Below are positions 56,401 through 64,000 of a stretch of 64,000 nucleotides of DNA, one piece after another. The position numbers and the translations under genes were made by a program. The notes below the pieces were generated by a model that saw only the letters and a list, made by a program, of their open reading frames with translations, searched no databases and was not told where the DNA came from. Position 1 is the first letter of the stretch. Every line of letters begins with the position of its first letter. Source of the stretch: Mesorhizobium japonicum MAFF 303099 (GTDB lineage Bacteria; Pseudomonadota; Alphaproteobacteria; Rhizobiales; Rhizobiaceae); NCBI RefSeq assembly GCF_000009625.1, contig NC_002678.2, positions 1 to 64,000 on the forward strand, in the 5' to 3' direction.

Positions 56401-56919
56401 TCAACGCCGCTGCTGTGCAAACCAGAGGCTGGCGGCAAACAAGGCGATGAACCCAAGCGGAAAATAGAGCCTGATGCCCAGCACCATGAACTGATAGGAC
56501 GCCACCGCCATCGTGAAGGCGAGTTGAAACCCCCAGGTGAGGGTGAAGACCGGTGCATGCCATTCGGCATAATAGGACCGGTATTGCAAGGCATAGAGCC
56601 CGTCGGTCAGCCCGATCGTCGCGGCGGCAAGGCACACCATTGTCGCCGCGAAGGCGACCTCCCGGCGCCTTCCGAGTGAGACCAGCCGTGCCACGAACAG
56701 GCCGACCGGAAAGGCCAGCGCGCCGCCGCCGGCAAACAGCAGCGACACGGTGCGGATTTTCTCCGGTGTCACCCAATTGTCCAGCAACAGGTTGATGAGC
56801 GCGCTCGTGCCCATGGTTGCGGCCCAAAAGAGCGAGCCGAAAAGTGTCGCGCGCCACCCTGGCAAGGCGCGGCGCACGAAATTCAAATTGCGGCTGAGTA
56901 TGGCGGCGTGCGGTGTCAC
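56401..56919 (-). CDS. Integral membrane protein of unknown function
   Basis: This 172-residue protein has five hydrophobic segments (about 22-44, 60-80, 87-105, 122-142, 150-166) and basic loops such as SLGRRREV, with no motif I recognise. GTG 56919 overlaps the stop of the upstream DUF2259 gene (GTGA), so the pair is probably cotranslated and may work together in the envelope. Confidence 0.72.
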   Translation of the reverse strand: MTPHAAILSRNLNFVRRALPGWRATLFGSLFWAATMGTSALINLLLDNWVTPEKIRTVSLLFAGGGALAFPVGLFVARLVSLGRRREVAFAATMVCLAAATIGLTDGLYALQYRSYYAEWHAPVFTLTWGFQLAFTMAVASYQFMVLGIRLYFPLGFIALFAASLWFAQQRR

Positions 56920-57641
56920 AGGCGGCCGGTCACGGCGATCCAGCGGAAGTCCGGACCCTCGAAGCCATATTGGCGCACCGCGATCAGCACCGCATAGGCG
57001 CTGAGGCTATCCATGGAGAATGTCTGGACCGCGCCGATGCGGTAGCCGTTCGGGCAGCTACGGCTTTTGGGGATAGACTTGTCCTCATGCAGCAATTTGG
57101 TGGTGCCGCCATCCTGCGCTTCTATGCGCAGCAGCCGGAAGCCATTGATCTCGCCCTGGCTGTCGCAGCCTTCGGTGTTGTTCATGCCGATCTCGTCCAG
57201 CCGGAACTCGAGCGGTTGGTCGACCGGAGAGAAGATCGGGCGTGGATTGACCGCCATGCGGTGCGGATCGGCCGAAAGCTCGGTCACCGGGTTGAAACCG
57301 GCCGTGATGCCGCGGTTGGCGCTCAACTCGGCCTGGCTGACAATGGCCTCGCCCTTTTGCCGGGCCTGGAGGCGCGCCGCATCCAGTTTGGCGTTCTCGT
57401 CGTCGAGCCGCACCCGGATCGGCGTGCCCTTGAGAAAGCTGTCGGTGCTCGTGTCGATGTAATAGCGGTTGGCATAGGGGAAGCCCGACCCGTCCTGGAC
57501 GCCGTATTCCTCGAAGGCGAACACGCCGCCGTCCTTGCTGAAGCCAAGGATTTCAAGCTCGGCGACATCGCCGGCCTGGGCGACGATCAACGCGCCAAGC
57601 TGTGCGGCCAGGGAAACGGCAAACAGGAAGAGCATTCGCAT
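56916..57641 (-). CDS. DUF2259 predicted secreted protein
   Basis: This 241-residue precursor has a signal peptide (MRMLFLFAVSLAAQLGALIVAQA-GD). The mature domain opens with the DUF2259 hallmark LEILGFSKDGGVFAFEEYGVQDGSGFPYANRYYIDT and contains PIRVRLDDENAKLDAARLQARQKG. The C-terminal region, with SCPNGYRIGAVQTF and YAVLIAVRQYGFEGPDFRWIAVTG, is beta-rich and has a disulfide-capable pair of cysteines. Function is unknown; it is likely periplasmic. Confidence 0.85.
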   Translation of the reverse strand: MRMLFLFAVSLAAQLGALIVAQAGDVAELEILGFSKDGGVFAFEEYGVQDGSGFPYANRYYIDTSTDSFLKGTPIRVRLDDENAKLDAARLQARQKGEAIVSQAELSANRGITAGFNPVTELSADPHRMAVNPRPIFSPVDQPLEFRLDEIGMNNTEGCDSQGEINGFRLLRIEAQDGGTTKLLHEDKSIPKSRSCPNGYRIGAVQTFSMDSLSAYAVLIAVRQYGFEGPDFRWIAVTGRL

Positions 57642-57769
57642 TGTTTTACTCCGACAGGCGATCGTTCAATCCCTAGCACGGCCGAATCAAAACGTCGTGC
57701 AGGCCGAAAGCCGATGCATCCAATCGGTTCGTCATTTGTTATTGTCGGCAGTCCCAATGGAGAACCACC

Positions 57770-58024
57770 ATGACCGACACCAGCAAAATTCGTGAGCATA
57801 TGGAAGTCGTCGGCGCCGATGGCGTGCATCTCGGCACTGTCGACAAGGTCGACGGCCAGCGCATCAAGCTGACCAAGGCCGACAGCGGCGAGGGCGCTCA
57901 CAAGGGTCATCACCACTACATTCCTCTGGCCCTGGTTGCAGAAGTCGATGGCAAGAAGGTGTGGCTGTCGGCGAATTCCGACGTGGCGGTGACGTTCGAG
58001 GAAGAAAAATCCGATCCGGTCTGA
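57770..58024 (+). CDS. DUF2171 small protein
   Basis: This 84-residue protein matches DUF2171 by IREHMEVVGADGVHLGTVDKVDGQRIKLTKADS and HHHYIPLALVAEVDGKKVWLSANSDVAV, a PRC-barrel-like beta fold. The HKGHHHY histidine cluster (about 45) is common in the family. Members are often induced by stress, but no stress promoter was found here. GGAGAACCACC precedes the ATG. It converges on the S58 peptidase gene. Confidence 0.9.
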   Translation: MTDTSKIREHMEVVGADGVHLGTVDKVDGQRIKLTKADSGEGAHKGHHHYIPLALVAEVDGKKVWLSANSDVAVTFEEEKSDPV

Positions 58025-58033
58025 TCGATCGAT

Positions 58034-59059
58034 TCAGCCCAACCGCGACGACCAGACGGGAAACAGATCGTTGTCGGCTGGCGTCGCGGCAAACACGCCA
58101 CGGCCGATGGCGCGCGCCATGGTGGCGCCGGCCGCGGCATAGAGGTCGATTGCCGCATCGGCCTCGAGCCGGATGCCGCTCGTTCCCGTCGCCAGTGCGA
58201 ACACCAAGTCACCATCGGCCGGCGTGTGCGTCGGCCAGATGGCGCGCACGAAGCCGTCATGCGCCGACATTGCCAGGCGTTTCGCCGCGGCCTTGGTGAG
58301 AACCGCATCCGTGGCAATGACGGCGATGGTGGTGTTGCCGCCGGTTTCCATCTGCTTGCCCGCATGCTTGTCGCGGTATTTCAGCAAGATCTCCTTCGCA
58401 TCGGCCGGCATGGGCGAGGGATAGCCGAGCCCGCCGAATTCGTCGCCGATTTCGAAGGGCGCTGCCCACAAATGGCGGGTGCGCCCGACGGTCACCGATC
58501 CGGTCGGATTGACGGCGGCCAGCGCACCGATGGTAACGCCTGTGTCGAGCAGCGTAGAAGCGGAGCCCAGGCCGCCCTTCAGCCCGGCGGTTAAGGCACC
58601 GGTGCCGGCACCGACCGTGCCGAGCTGGAAATCGGTCGCGGCGGATTGCGCTGCCTCATAGCCGAGGTCGCGATATGGGGGATAACGGCCCCAGTCCTTG
58701 TCCCCACCATTGCGCAGGTCGAACAGGATCGCCGCCGGCACGATCGGCACGCGAAAGCCGCCCACCTCGAAGCCGACGCCGCGCTCGCGCAGTGCCGCCT
58801 GCACGCCGGACGCAGCGTCGAGGCCGAAAGCCGAACCGCCCGACAGCACCACAGCATGGATCGCCTCTATCGAATTGTGCGGTTCGAGCAGGTCCGTCTC
58901 GCGCGTGCCCGGCGCGCCGCCCAGGATCTGGACACCGGCCACCGCCGGTTCGTCGCAAAGGATAGTCGTCACGCCGGATTTCAGCCGGGCATCGGAAGAA
59001 TTGCCGACGCGCAGGCCGGCAACGTCGGTGATCAGATTGCGCGGACCGGTGTGGAACAT
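58034..59059 (-). CDS. Peptidase family S58 (DmpA/P1) Ntn hydrolase
   Basis: This 341-residue protein belongs to the self-cleaving DmpA/BapA/NylC-like group. It has the N-terminal LITDVAGLRVGNSSDARLKSGVTTILCDEPAVAGVQILGGAPGTRETDLLEP, then VLSGGSAFGLDAASGVQAALRERG, and the C-terminal NTTIAVIATDAVLTKAAAKRLA followed by SAHDGFVRAIWPTHTPADGD, where the TT pair contains the predicted autoproteolytic nucleophile. Family members act as aminopeptidases or amidases. ATG 59059 overlaps the stop of the upstream binding-protein gene by one base. Confidence 0.9.
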   Translation of the reverse strand: MFHTGPRNLITDVAGLRVGNSSDARLKSGVTTILCDEPAVAGVQILGGAPGTRETDLLEPHNSIEAIHAVVLSGGSAFGLDAASGVQAALRERGVGFEVGGFRVPIVPAAILFDLRNGGDKDWGRYPPYRDLGYEAAQSAATDFQLGTVGAGTGALTAGLKGGLGSASTLLDTGVTIGALAAVNPTGSVTVGRTRHLWAAPFEIGDEFGGLGYPSPMPADAKEILLKYRDKHAGKQMETGGNTTIAVIATDAVLTKAAAKRLAMSAHDGFVRAIWPTHTPADGDLVFALATGTSGIRLEADAAIDLYAAAGATMARAIGRGVFAATPADNDLFPVWSSRLG

Positions 59060-60126
59060 CAATTGCTTTCCAAAGGCACGAAGCGCGCGCCGTCGAAGCG
59101 GAAGACGCGGTAGGGGCTCTGGCTGAGGTCGCCCTTGGCGTCGAAGCGGACCGGGCCGATCGCCGTGGCGAAATCATGCCCGCTCAGCACTTCGGTCAGC
59201 GGCTTGCCCGGGGACAAGGTCGATGCGGCCTTGGCGATCTCGACCGCCGCAAAGGCCGGCAGCGTATAGCCGTCCGGCACGATTTTCTGCACGGAGAAGC
59301 TTTCCAGCACCTTTGCGTCGGCGACATCGGCCCATTCGGGCGGCGCGATCATCAGCGTGCCTGTCGCATAGGGCACGTCGCCGGGCGGCGTGCGCAGATT
59401 TTCGCCGCCGGCAAAGACGATGCCGGCCTGCAGCTGCGCGGCATCGCGGCCCATAATCGCGATGTCGTCACCGTCGCCGCCGGCAAAGACATGCGTGGCG
59501 CCGGCCTTCTTCAGCCGCCCGATCATCCCTATCTGGTTGTCGAGCTGCGGCCGGAACGTGTCGACGAACACCGGTTTCAGCGCCGCTTGCTCGGCCGCCG
59601 CGCGAAATGTTTCCGCCATCTCGCGGCCATAGATGGTGCCGTCATCGATGATGGCGAACAGCTCCTTCTGCCACAGGTGGGTGAGGGTGGAGGCGACGGC
59701 GTTGCGTTCATCGTCGCCGCGCGGCCCCAGGCGATAGACCGGCCAGCCGGTCTTGGCGCGGCGGTCGGTGAGGCTTTCGGTACGCACGCCGACGGTGATG
59801 ACCGGGATATTGGCGTCCTTGAGGATCGGCATCGCCGCCTCGATGGCTTCGGTGCAGAGGAAGCCGATCACGACACTGACCTTGGCCGCAGCAAAAACCC
59901 TGGCCGCGGCTGCCCCGCCATCGGCGGTGCAGGCATCATCCTCGGTCTTGAGTTCGACGCCGTCTGCTTGCGCCGCCAGCGCTGCACCGGCCTCGATCTG
60001 CTTGCCGAGGATGGCCGACGGTCCCGACAACGGAGCAGCAACGCCGATCGTCAGCGTCTGGGCGCTAGCGGCGCCGGCCAGGAACAGCCAGGCCAGCGCG
60101 GCCGATATCGTTGCCCCGGGTCGCAT
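59059..60126 (-). CDS. Periplasmic Leu/Ile/Val-type substrate-binding protein
   Basis: This 355-residue periplasmic binding protein (Peripla_BP_6 type I fold) has a signal peptide (MRPGATISAALAWLFLAGAASA-QT). The mature start TLTIGVAAPLSGPSAILGKQIEAGAALAAQADG is typical of LivJ-like proteins, and SVVIGFLCTEAIEAAMPILKDANIPVITVGVRTESLTD marks the hinge region. No permease or ATPase genes are next to it. Instead it is translationally coupled to an S58 peptidase, so it may be an orphan sensor or supply protein. Confidence 0.88.
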   Translation of the reverse strand: MRPGATISAALAWLFLAGAASAQTLTIGVAAPLSGPSAILGKQIEAGAALAAQADGVELKTEDDACTADGGAAAARVFAAAKVSVVIGFLCTEAIEAAMPILKDANIPVITVGVRTESLTDRRAKTGWPVYRLGPRGDDERNAVASTLTHLWQKELFAIIDDGTIYGREMAETFRAAAEQAALKPVFVDTFRPQLDNQIGMIGRLKKAGATHVFAGGDGDDIAIMGRDAAQLQAGIVFAGGENLRTPPGDVPYATGTLMIAPPEWADVADAKVLESFSVQKIVPDGYTLPAFAAVEIAKAASTLSPGKPLTEVLSGHDFATAIGPVRFDAKGDLSQSPYRVFRFDGARFVPLESN

Positions 60127-60247
60127 TCTGCCGAAGAGTTCCTCCCAAGCCCGCGATAACAGCGCGAGCGCCAATTCCGCCAAGACCTAAAGGCTGCCCG
60201 GCCTTGGTGCAACACGCGAATTCGGGGATATGGGCCAAGCACTTCGC

Positions 60248-60276
60248 TTGTGGCATGTCATGTCTGGCCATATATA
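60248..60276 (+). promoter_or_regulatory. Sigma70-type promoter before the flavin reductase gene
   Basis: TTGTGG (60248-60253), a 17-base spacer and TATATA (60271-60276) lie about 32 bases before GTG 60308, a good housekeeping-type arrangement. Confidence 0.6.
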
Positions 60277-60307
60277 GCGGTAGGGTTCTGGCTATGGACA
60301 ATTTCCG

Positions 60308-60835
60308 GTGCTGAAGAAGAATGATATTGGACCGCAGGCCTATCGCGACGCGATGAGCCATTTTGCCGGCCACGTCCATGTGGTCACCACCGACGGGCCC
60401 GCCGGCAAGCGCGGCACGACGGTGATCGCTGCCTGCTCGGTGTCGGACACGCCGCCGACCATTCTGGTCTGTCTCAATCGCGAAAATGCCAATAATGAGC
60501 TGTTCGTGAAAAACGGCCGGTTTGCCCTGAACACGCTGGCTTCGCACCAGGAACCGCTGTCGATCGGCTTTTCAGGCATCACCGGCCTGCCGGTCGAGGA
60601 GCGTTTCGCGCTCGGCGAATGGGACGTGATCTCCACCGGCGCGCCGACGCTGAAGGGCGCGCTCGCCGTGTTCGACTGCGAATTGATCGACACCAAGGAT
60701 CTGGCCACGCATCGTGTGCTTTTTGGCAAGGTGACAGGCCTTCGCATGGGCGATAATTTGCGGCCGCTGATCTATCACGCCCGCGGCTATCATGTCCTGG
60801 ACAGCGGAGCGGCGGCGTTCACGGAGAAAGAATGA
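60308..60835 (+). CDS. Flavin reductase-like protein (HpaC/RutF family)
   Basis: This 175-residue FMN-binding split-barrel protein begins with GTG. It has YRDAMSHFAGHVHVVTTDGPAGKRGTTVIAACSVSDTPPTILVCLNREN and FALNTLASHQEPLSIGFSG, then FGKVTGLRMGDNLRPLIYHARGYHVL, the usual HpaC/RutF pattern. It would supply reduced FMN to a two-component monooxygenase, but none is seen in the window. Its stop overlaps the start of the MoxR gene (ATGA), so it belongs to that operon. Confidence 0.88.
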   Translation: MLKKNDIGPQAYRDAMSHFAGHVHVVTTDGPAGKRGTTVIAACSVSDTPPTILVCLNRENANNELFVKNGRFALNTLASHQEPLSIGFSGITGLPVEERFALGEWDVISTGAPTLKGALAVFDCELIDTKDLATHRVLFGKVTGLRMGDNLRPLIYHARGYHVLDSGAAAFTEKE

Positions 60836-61761
60836 CCGAACTGAAACCGCGCCCCGTACCGCGGACGATCGACGAGACGCTCGATCTCCTGACCGGCGCG
60901 GACTATGTGGCGGACCGGTCGCTGGCGACCGTGCTTTTCCTGTCGTTGCGTATGAACCGGCCATTGTTCCTCGAGGGCGAGGCCGGCGTCGGCAAGACCG
61001 AGATCGCCAAGGTGCTGGCGCAGGCGCTTGGCCGCCGGCTGATCCGCTTGCAGTGCTATGAAGGGCTCGACGTTTCGTCTGCCGTCTACGAGTGGAATTA
61101 CGCCGCGCAGATGATCGAGATCCGCATGGAGGAGGCGGCCGGCAAGGTCGACCGCTCCGCCATGGAGCGCAACGTCTTCTCGGAAAAATACCTGATCCGC
61201 CGCCCGGTGCTCGATGCGCTGACCGGCAAGACCGGAGCGGCCCCCGTCTTCCTGATCGACGAACTCGACCGCACCGACGAAGCTTTCGAAGCCTTCCTGC
61301 TCGAAATCCTTTCCGACTACCAGGTGACGGTGCCGGAGCTCGGCACCATCAAGGCGCAAGAACCGCCGATCGTCATCATCACCACCAACCGCACCCGCGA
61401 GATCCACGACGCGTTGAAGCGGCGCTGCCTGTATCACTGGGTCGATTATCCCAATGCTGAGCGCGAATTGGAGATCGTACGCCGCAAAGTGCCGCGGGCC
61501 AACCAGCGGCTTTCGGCGGAGGTGGTCTCCTTCATCCAGAAACTGCGCCAGATCGAACTGTTCAAGGTGCCGGGCGTCGCCGAGACCATAGATTGGGCCG
61601 GCGCGCTGACCGAACTCGACAAGGTGGCACTCGACCCGGAAACTGTGTCCGACACGATCGGCGTGCTGCTGAAATACCAGGACGACATTGCCCGCATCGG
61701 CACGGGCGAGGGCCGGCGCATCCTCGACGAGGTCAAGGCCGAGCTCGCGGCGGCGGAGTAA
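60832..61761 (+). CDS. MoxR-family AAA+ ATPase (CoxD-like)
   Basis: This 309-residue cytoplasmic AAA+ ATPase has Walker A EGEAGVGKTEIAK (about 44-56), Walker B PVFLIDELDRTDEAFEAFLLEIL (about 137), and sensor 1 IVIITTNRTREIHDALKRRCLYHWVDYP (about 180-207). The CoxD branch works with a VWA protein to insert sulfur or activate the copper-molybdenum or molybdenum site of hydroxylases. A VWA gene follows after four bases. Confidence 0.93.
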   Translation: MTELKPRPVPRTIDETLDLLTGADYVADRSLATVLFLSLRMNRPLFLEGEAGVGKTEIAKVLAQALGRRLIRLQCYEGLDVSSAVYEWNYAAQMIEIRMEEAAGKVDRSAMERNVFSEKYLIRRPVLDALTGKTGAAPVFLIDELDRTDEAFEAFLLEILSDYQVTVPELGTIKAQEPPIVIITTNRTREIHDALKRRCLYHWVDYPNAERELEIVRRKVPRANQRLSAEVVSFIQKLRQIELFKVPGVAETIDWAGALTELDKVALDPETVSDTIGVLLKYQDDIARIGTGEGRRILDEVKAELAAAE

Positions 61762-61765
61762 CGCG

Positions 61766-63031
61766 ATGAAAGCGCCGGGTGCTTACCCCAAAGAGGCCGA
61801 CCCCAAGGAGGCGACGGCGGACGGACGCATCGCTGACAACATCGTCTATTTCGCCCGCACCTTGCGTAAAGCAGGCATGCGGGTCGGACCGGCCTCGGTC
61901 AAGGACGCCATCGAGGCGGTGCTGGCCGCCGGCATCGGCTCGCGTGACGATTTCTACTGGACGCTGCATGCGGTGCTGGTGTCCAGGCACGAGGACCACC
62001 CGGTCTTCGACGAGGCCTTCCGGCTGTTCTGGAAATCGCGCGAACTGATCGAGAAACTGCTGGCGATGTTTTCGCCGGTGGCGCCCGACGTCAGGGAGAA
62101 GCAGAAGCCGCGCGCGGCCGAAAACCGCGTCAGCCAGGCCATGTTCGAGGGCCATCAGAAGAATCAGCCACCCCAGGAGGTCCCTGAGATCGAGGTCGAT
62201 GCCCGCTTCACCTTTTCCGGCAACGAGGTGTTGCGGGGCAAAGATTTTGCCCAGATGAACGTCGCCGAAATCGCGGACGCGAAGAAGGCTATCGCCGAGC
62301 TGCGGCTGCCTTTCGACATGGTGCGGACCCGGCGCTTCAAAGCCGATGCGCATGGCCGCCGCATCGACCCGCGCGCCATGATGCGCTCGGCCGCGCGCAC
62401 CGGCGGCGAATTGATCCTGCCGAAATTCCGCTCGGCCCGTGAAGTCCACCCGCCGCTGGTGGTGCTGGCCGACATTTCCGGTTCGATGAGCCAGTACACC
62501 CGCATCTTCCTGCATTTCCTGCACGCGCTGACGGAAAAACGCCGCCGCGTCCACACCTTCGTCTTCGGCACGCGGCTGACCAATCTGACCCGGCAGATGC
62601 GCCACCGCGACCCCGATGCCGCGCTTGCCGATTGCTCGGCGGCGGTCAAGGACTGGTCCGGCGGCACGCGCATTGGCGACACACTGGCCGAGTTCAACCT
62701 GGCATGGTCGCGGCGCGTGCTGGGGCAGGGCGCGGTCGTGCTTCTGATCACCGATGGGCTGGAGCGCGACGATGTCGCCGGCCTTTCGCAGGAGATGGAG
62801 CGGCTGCACAAATCTTGCCGGCGGCTGATCTGGTTGAACCCGTTGCTGCGCTTCGACGGTTTTCAGGCGCGCGCCCGCGGCGTCAAGGCGATGCTGCCGC
62901 ATGTCGATGAATTCCGCTCTGTGCACAATCTCGATGCGCTCGCCGACCTCTGCGCGTCGCTGGACAAGAAGTCGGCACAGTCCGTCGATCCGCGCCGGTG
63001 GATGGAAGCTGGCGCGAGGCAGGCCGCGTAG
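61766..63031 (+). CDS. VWA-domain protein (CoxE-like)
   Basis: This 421-residue cytoplasmic protein has a C-terminal von Willebrand A domain with a complete MIDAS motif, VVLADISGSMSQY (about 230-242), then DWSGGTRIGDTLAEF and VVLLITDGLERDD. The N-terminal part (ARTLRKAGMRVGPASVKDAIEAV...) matches CoxE/VWA_CoxE proteins. It partners with the preceding MoxR ATPase. The long upstream frame from 61688 overlaps moxR and is rejected in favour of ATG 61766. Confidence 0.92.
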   Translation: MKAPGAYPKEADPKEATADGRIADNIVYFARTLRKAGMRVGPASVKDAIEAVLAAGIGSRDDFYWTLHAVLVSRHEDHPVFDEAFRLFWKSRELIEKLLAMFSPVAPDVREKQKPRAAENRVSQAMFEGHQKNQPPQEVPEIEVDARFTFSGNEVLRGKDFAQMNVAEIADAKKAIAELRLPFDMVRTRRFKADAHGRRIDPRAMMRSAARTGGELILPKFRSAREVHPPLVVLADISGSMSQYTRIFLHFLHALTEKRRRVHTFVFGTRLTNLTRQMRHRDPDAALADCSAAVKDWSGGTRIGDTLAEFNLAWSRRVLGQGAVVLLITDGLERDDVAGLSQEMERLHKSCRRLIWLNPLLRFDGFQARARGVKAMLPHVDEFRSVHNLDALADLCASLDKKSAQSVDPRRWMEAGARQAA

Positions 63032-63081
63032 CCATATGTTTTCCAGGCTCCCTGGAAAAACAGACCCTGAGAGAGGCAACG

Positions 63082-63420
<339 letters not shown>

Positions 63421-63426
63421 TCTCAG

Positions 63427-64000
63427 ATGGATCCATACGCCCTGAAAGCTTTGAATGCCGAGCGCCGCGCCCGCCGTGCGGCGATCCTCGTCACCGATCT
63501 CGGTGATGGCCGCGACCGCATCGTGCGTGAGGGCGACCAGGTCGCCGGTGATCTTGGAGCCGCGATCGCCAAGGCCTTTCGATCAGGCAATTCCGGTTCG
63601 GTCGAGGCTGAAGGGCGGACCTTCTTTCTCAACGCGCATCTGCCGCAGCCGCGCCTCCTGGTGATCGGCGCCGTCCATATCAGCCAGGCGCTGGCGCCGA
63701 TGGCGAAAATCGCCGGCTATCCCGTCGAGATCATCGATCCGCGCACCGCTTTTGCCACGCCGGACCGCTTTCCCGATGTCGCTCTGCATGCCGAATGGCC
63801 GGAAGATGTGCTGAAGCGCCAGCCGCTCGACAGCTACACCGCACTTGCCGCCGTCACTCATGACCCGAAGATCGACGATTTCGCGCTGAAGGCCGCGCTA
63901 GACGCCAATTGCTTCTATGTCGGTGCGCTTGGCAGCCGCAAGACGCACGCCAAGCGGGTCGAGCGCCTGCTGGCGCTGGGCGCTGCTGCCGACCAGATCG
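63427..64000 (+). CDS. XdhC/CoxI family protein, C-terminal domain (partial, runs off window)
   Basis: The first 191 residues are present and the frame is open at the window edge. After a short helical start comes the XdhC_C Rossmann domain, with PRLLVIGAVHISQALAPMAKIAGYPVEIIDPRTAFATPDRFP (about 77-118) and YTALAAVTHDPKIDDFALKAALDANCFYVGALGSRKTHAKRVERLLALG (about 138-187), the family hallmark. It pairs with the preceding N-domain gene. A cofactor-insertion role in molybdenum hydroxylase maturation is inferred from family and order. Confidence 0.9.
   Translation, partial: MDPYALKALNAERRARRAAILVTDLGDGRDRIVREGDQVAGDLGAAIAKAFRSGNSGSVEAEGRTFFLNAHLPQPRLLVIGAVHISQALAPMAKIAGYPVEIIDPRTAFATPDRFPDVALHAEWPEDVLKRQPLDSYTALAAVTHDPKIDDFALKAALDANCFYVGALGSRKTHAKRVERLLALGAAADQI

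Noticed and set aside
61688..61765. Extended N-terminus of the VWA protein.
   Set aside because: It lies wholly inside the moxR gene and is arginine/serine-rich; ATG 61766 fits the family start.

Overview
The window looks like core chromosome of a rhizobial alphaproteobacterium, most likely Mesorhizobium or a close relative. The evidence is high GC, dense short-gap gene packing, a sufS2-B-C-D-S1-T-A type suf operon behind an Irr-type iron control element, EcfG-type GGAAC-N16-CGTT promoters, a DUF1476 ATPase zeta-type gene, and a palindromic intergenic repeat family that I associate with Mesorhizobium. I found no rRNA, tRNA, CRISPR array, transposase, prophage or plasmid origin. The genus is inferred from gene order and protein character; no search was run.

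Layout. 1-7.5 kb: fatty-acid hydroxylase/sterol-desaturase-like protein with an ATGA-coupled GNAT-like gene, a one-cysteine Bcp peroxiredoxin, a giant AsmA-like protein, tyrS. 7.7-11.4 kb: a four-gene envelope cluster (GT2, LAB_N membrane protein, ArnT-like transferase, PAP2/LpxE-like phosphatase) consistent with polyprenyl-phosphate-sugar synthesis and lipid A or core decoration. 11.4-12.7 kb: PaiB-like protein and an alpha/beta hydrolase. 12.8-20.8 kb: suf Fe-S assembly operon, interrupted by an exported protein of unknown family between sufB and sufC. 20.9-23.7 kb: GFA and TfoX-like proteins, then psuG-psuK for pseudouridine breakdown. 24-30.3 kb: recA, alaS, a chimeric gene remnant, a GST and icd.

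30.6-39.3 kb: beta-helix exported protein, trmJ-murI overlap, RNB ribonuclease, two very small proteins, rpsD with a structured leader, ttcA, an inositol-phosphatase-family enzyme and a TonB_C-like secreted protein. 39.3-50.3 kb: Bcr/CflA exporter, grxD and bolA, then purine synthesis genes (purL, purQ, purS, purC) with unrelated genes between purQ and purL: a MocR-like regulator diverging from a DUF1127 gene, a Pr6Pr membrane protein, a lipoprotein and a GST. A small coiled-coil gene between purS and purQ is frameshifted. 50.6-60.1 kb: DUF1476, HpaI-type aldolase, acyltransferase 3, RBBP9-type hydrolase, possible Tat-exported VOC protein, purB, DUF2259, DUF2171, S58 peptidase, and a Leu/Ile/Val-type binding protein. 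60.3-64 kb: flavin reductase, MoxR ATPase, VWA protein, and a split XdhC pair; the second XdhC gene runs off the window. This resembles a molybdenum-hydroxylase maturation module.

How the genes work together: suf, grxD-bolA and the Irr-type box form an Fe-S/iron theme; purCSQL and purB cover several steps of IMP and AMP synthesis; recA, alaS, tyrS, rpsD, trmJ and ttcA are informational housekeeping genes. The most interesting non-coding signals are the palindromic repeat family with covarying stems, the rpsD leader, two GGAAC-N16-CGTT promoters in front of tiny charged proteins, and paired hairpins before alaS.
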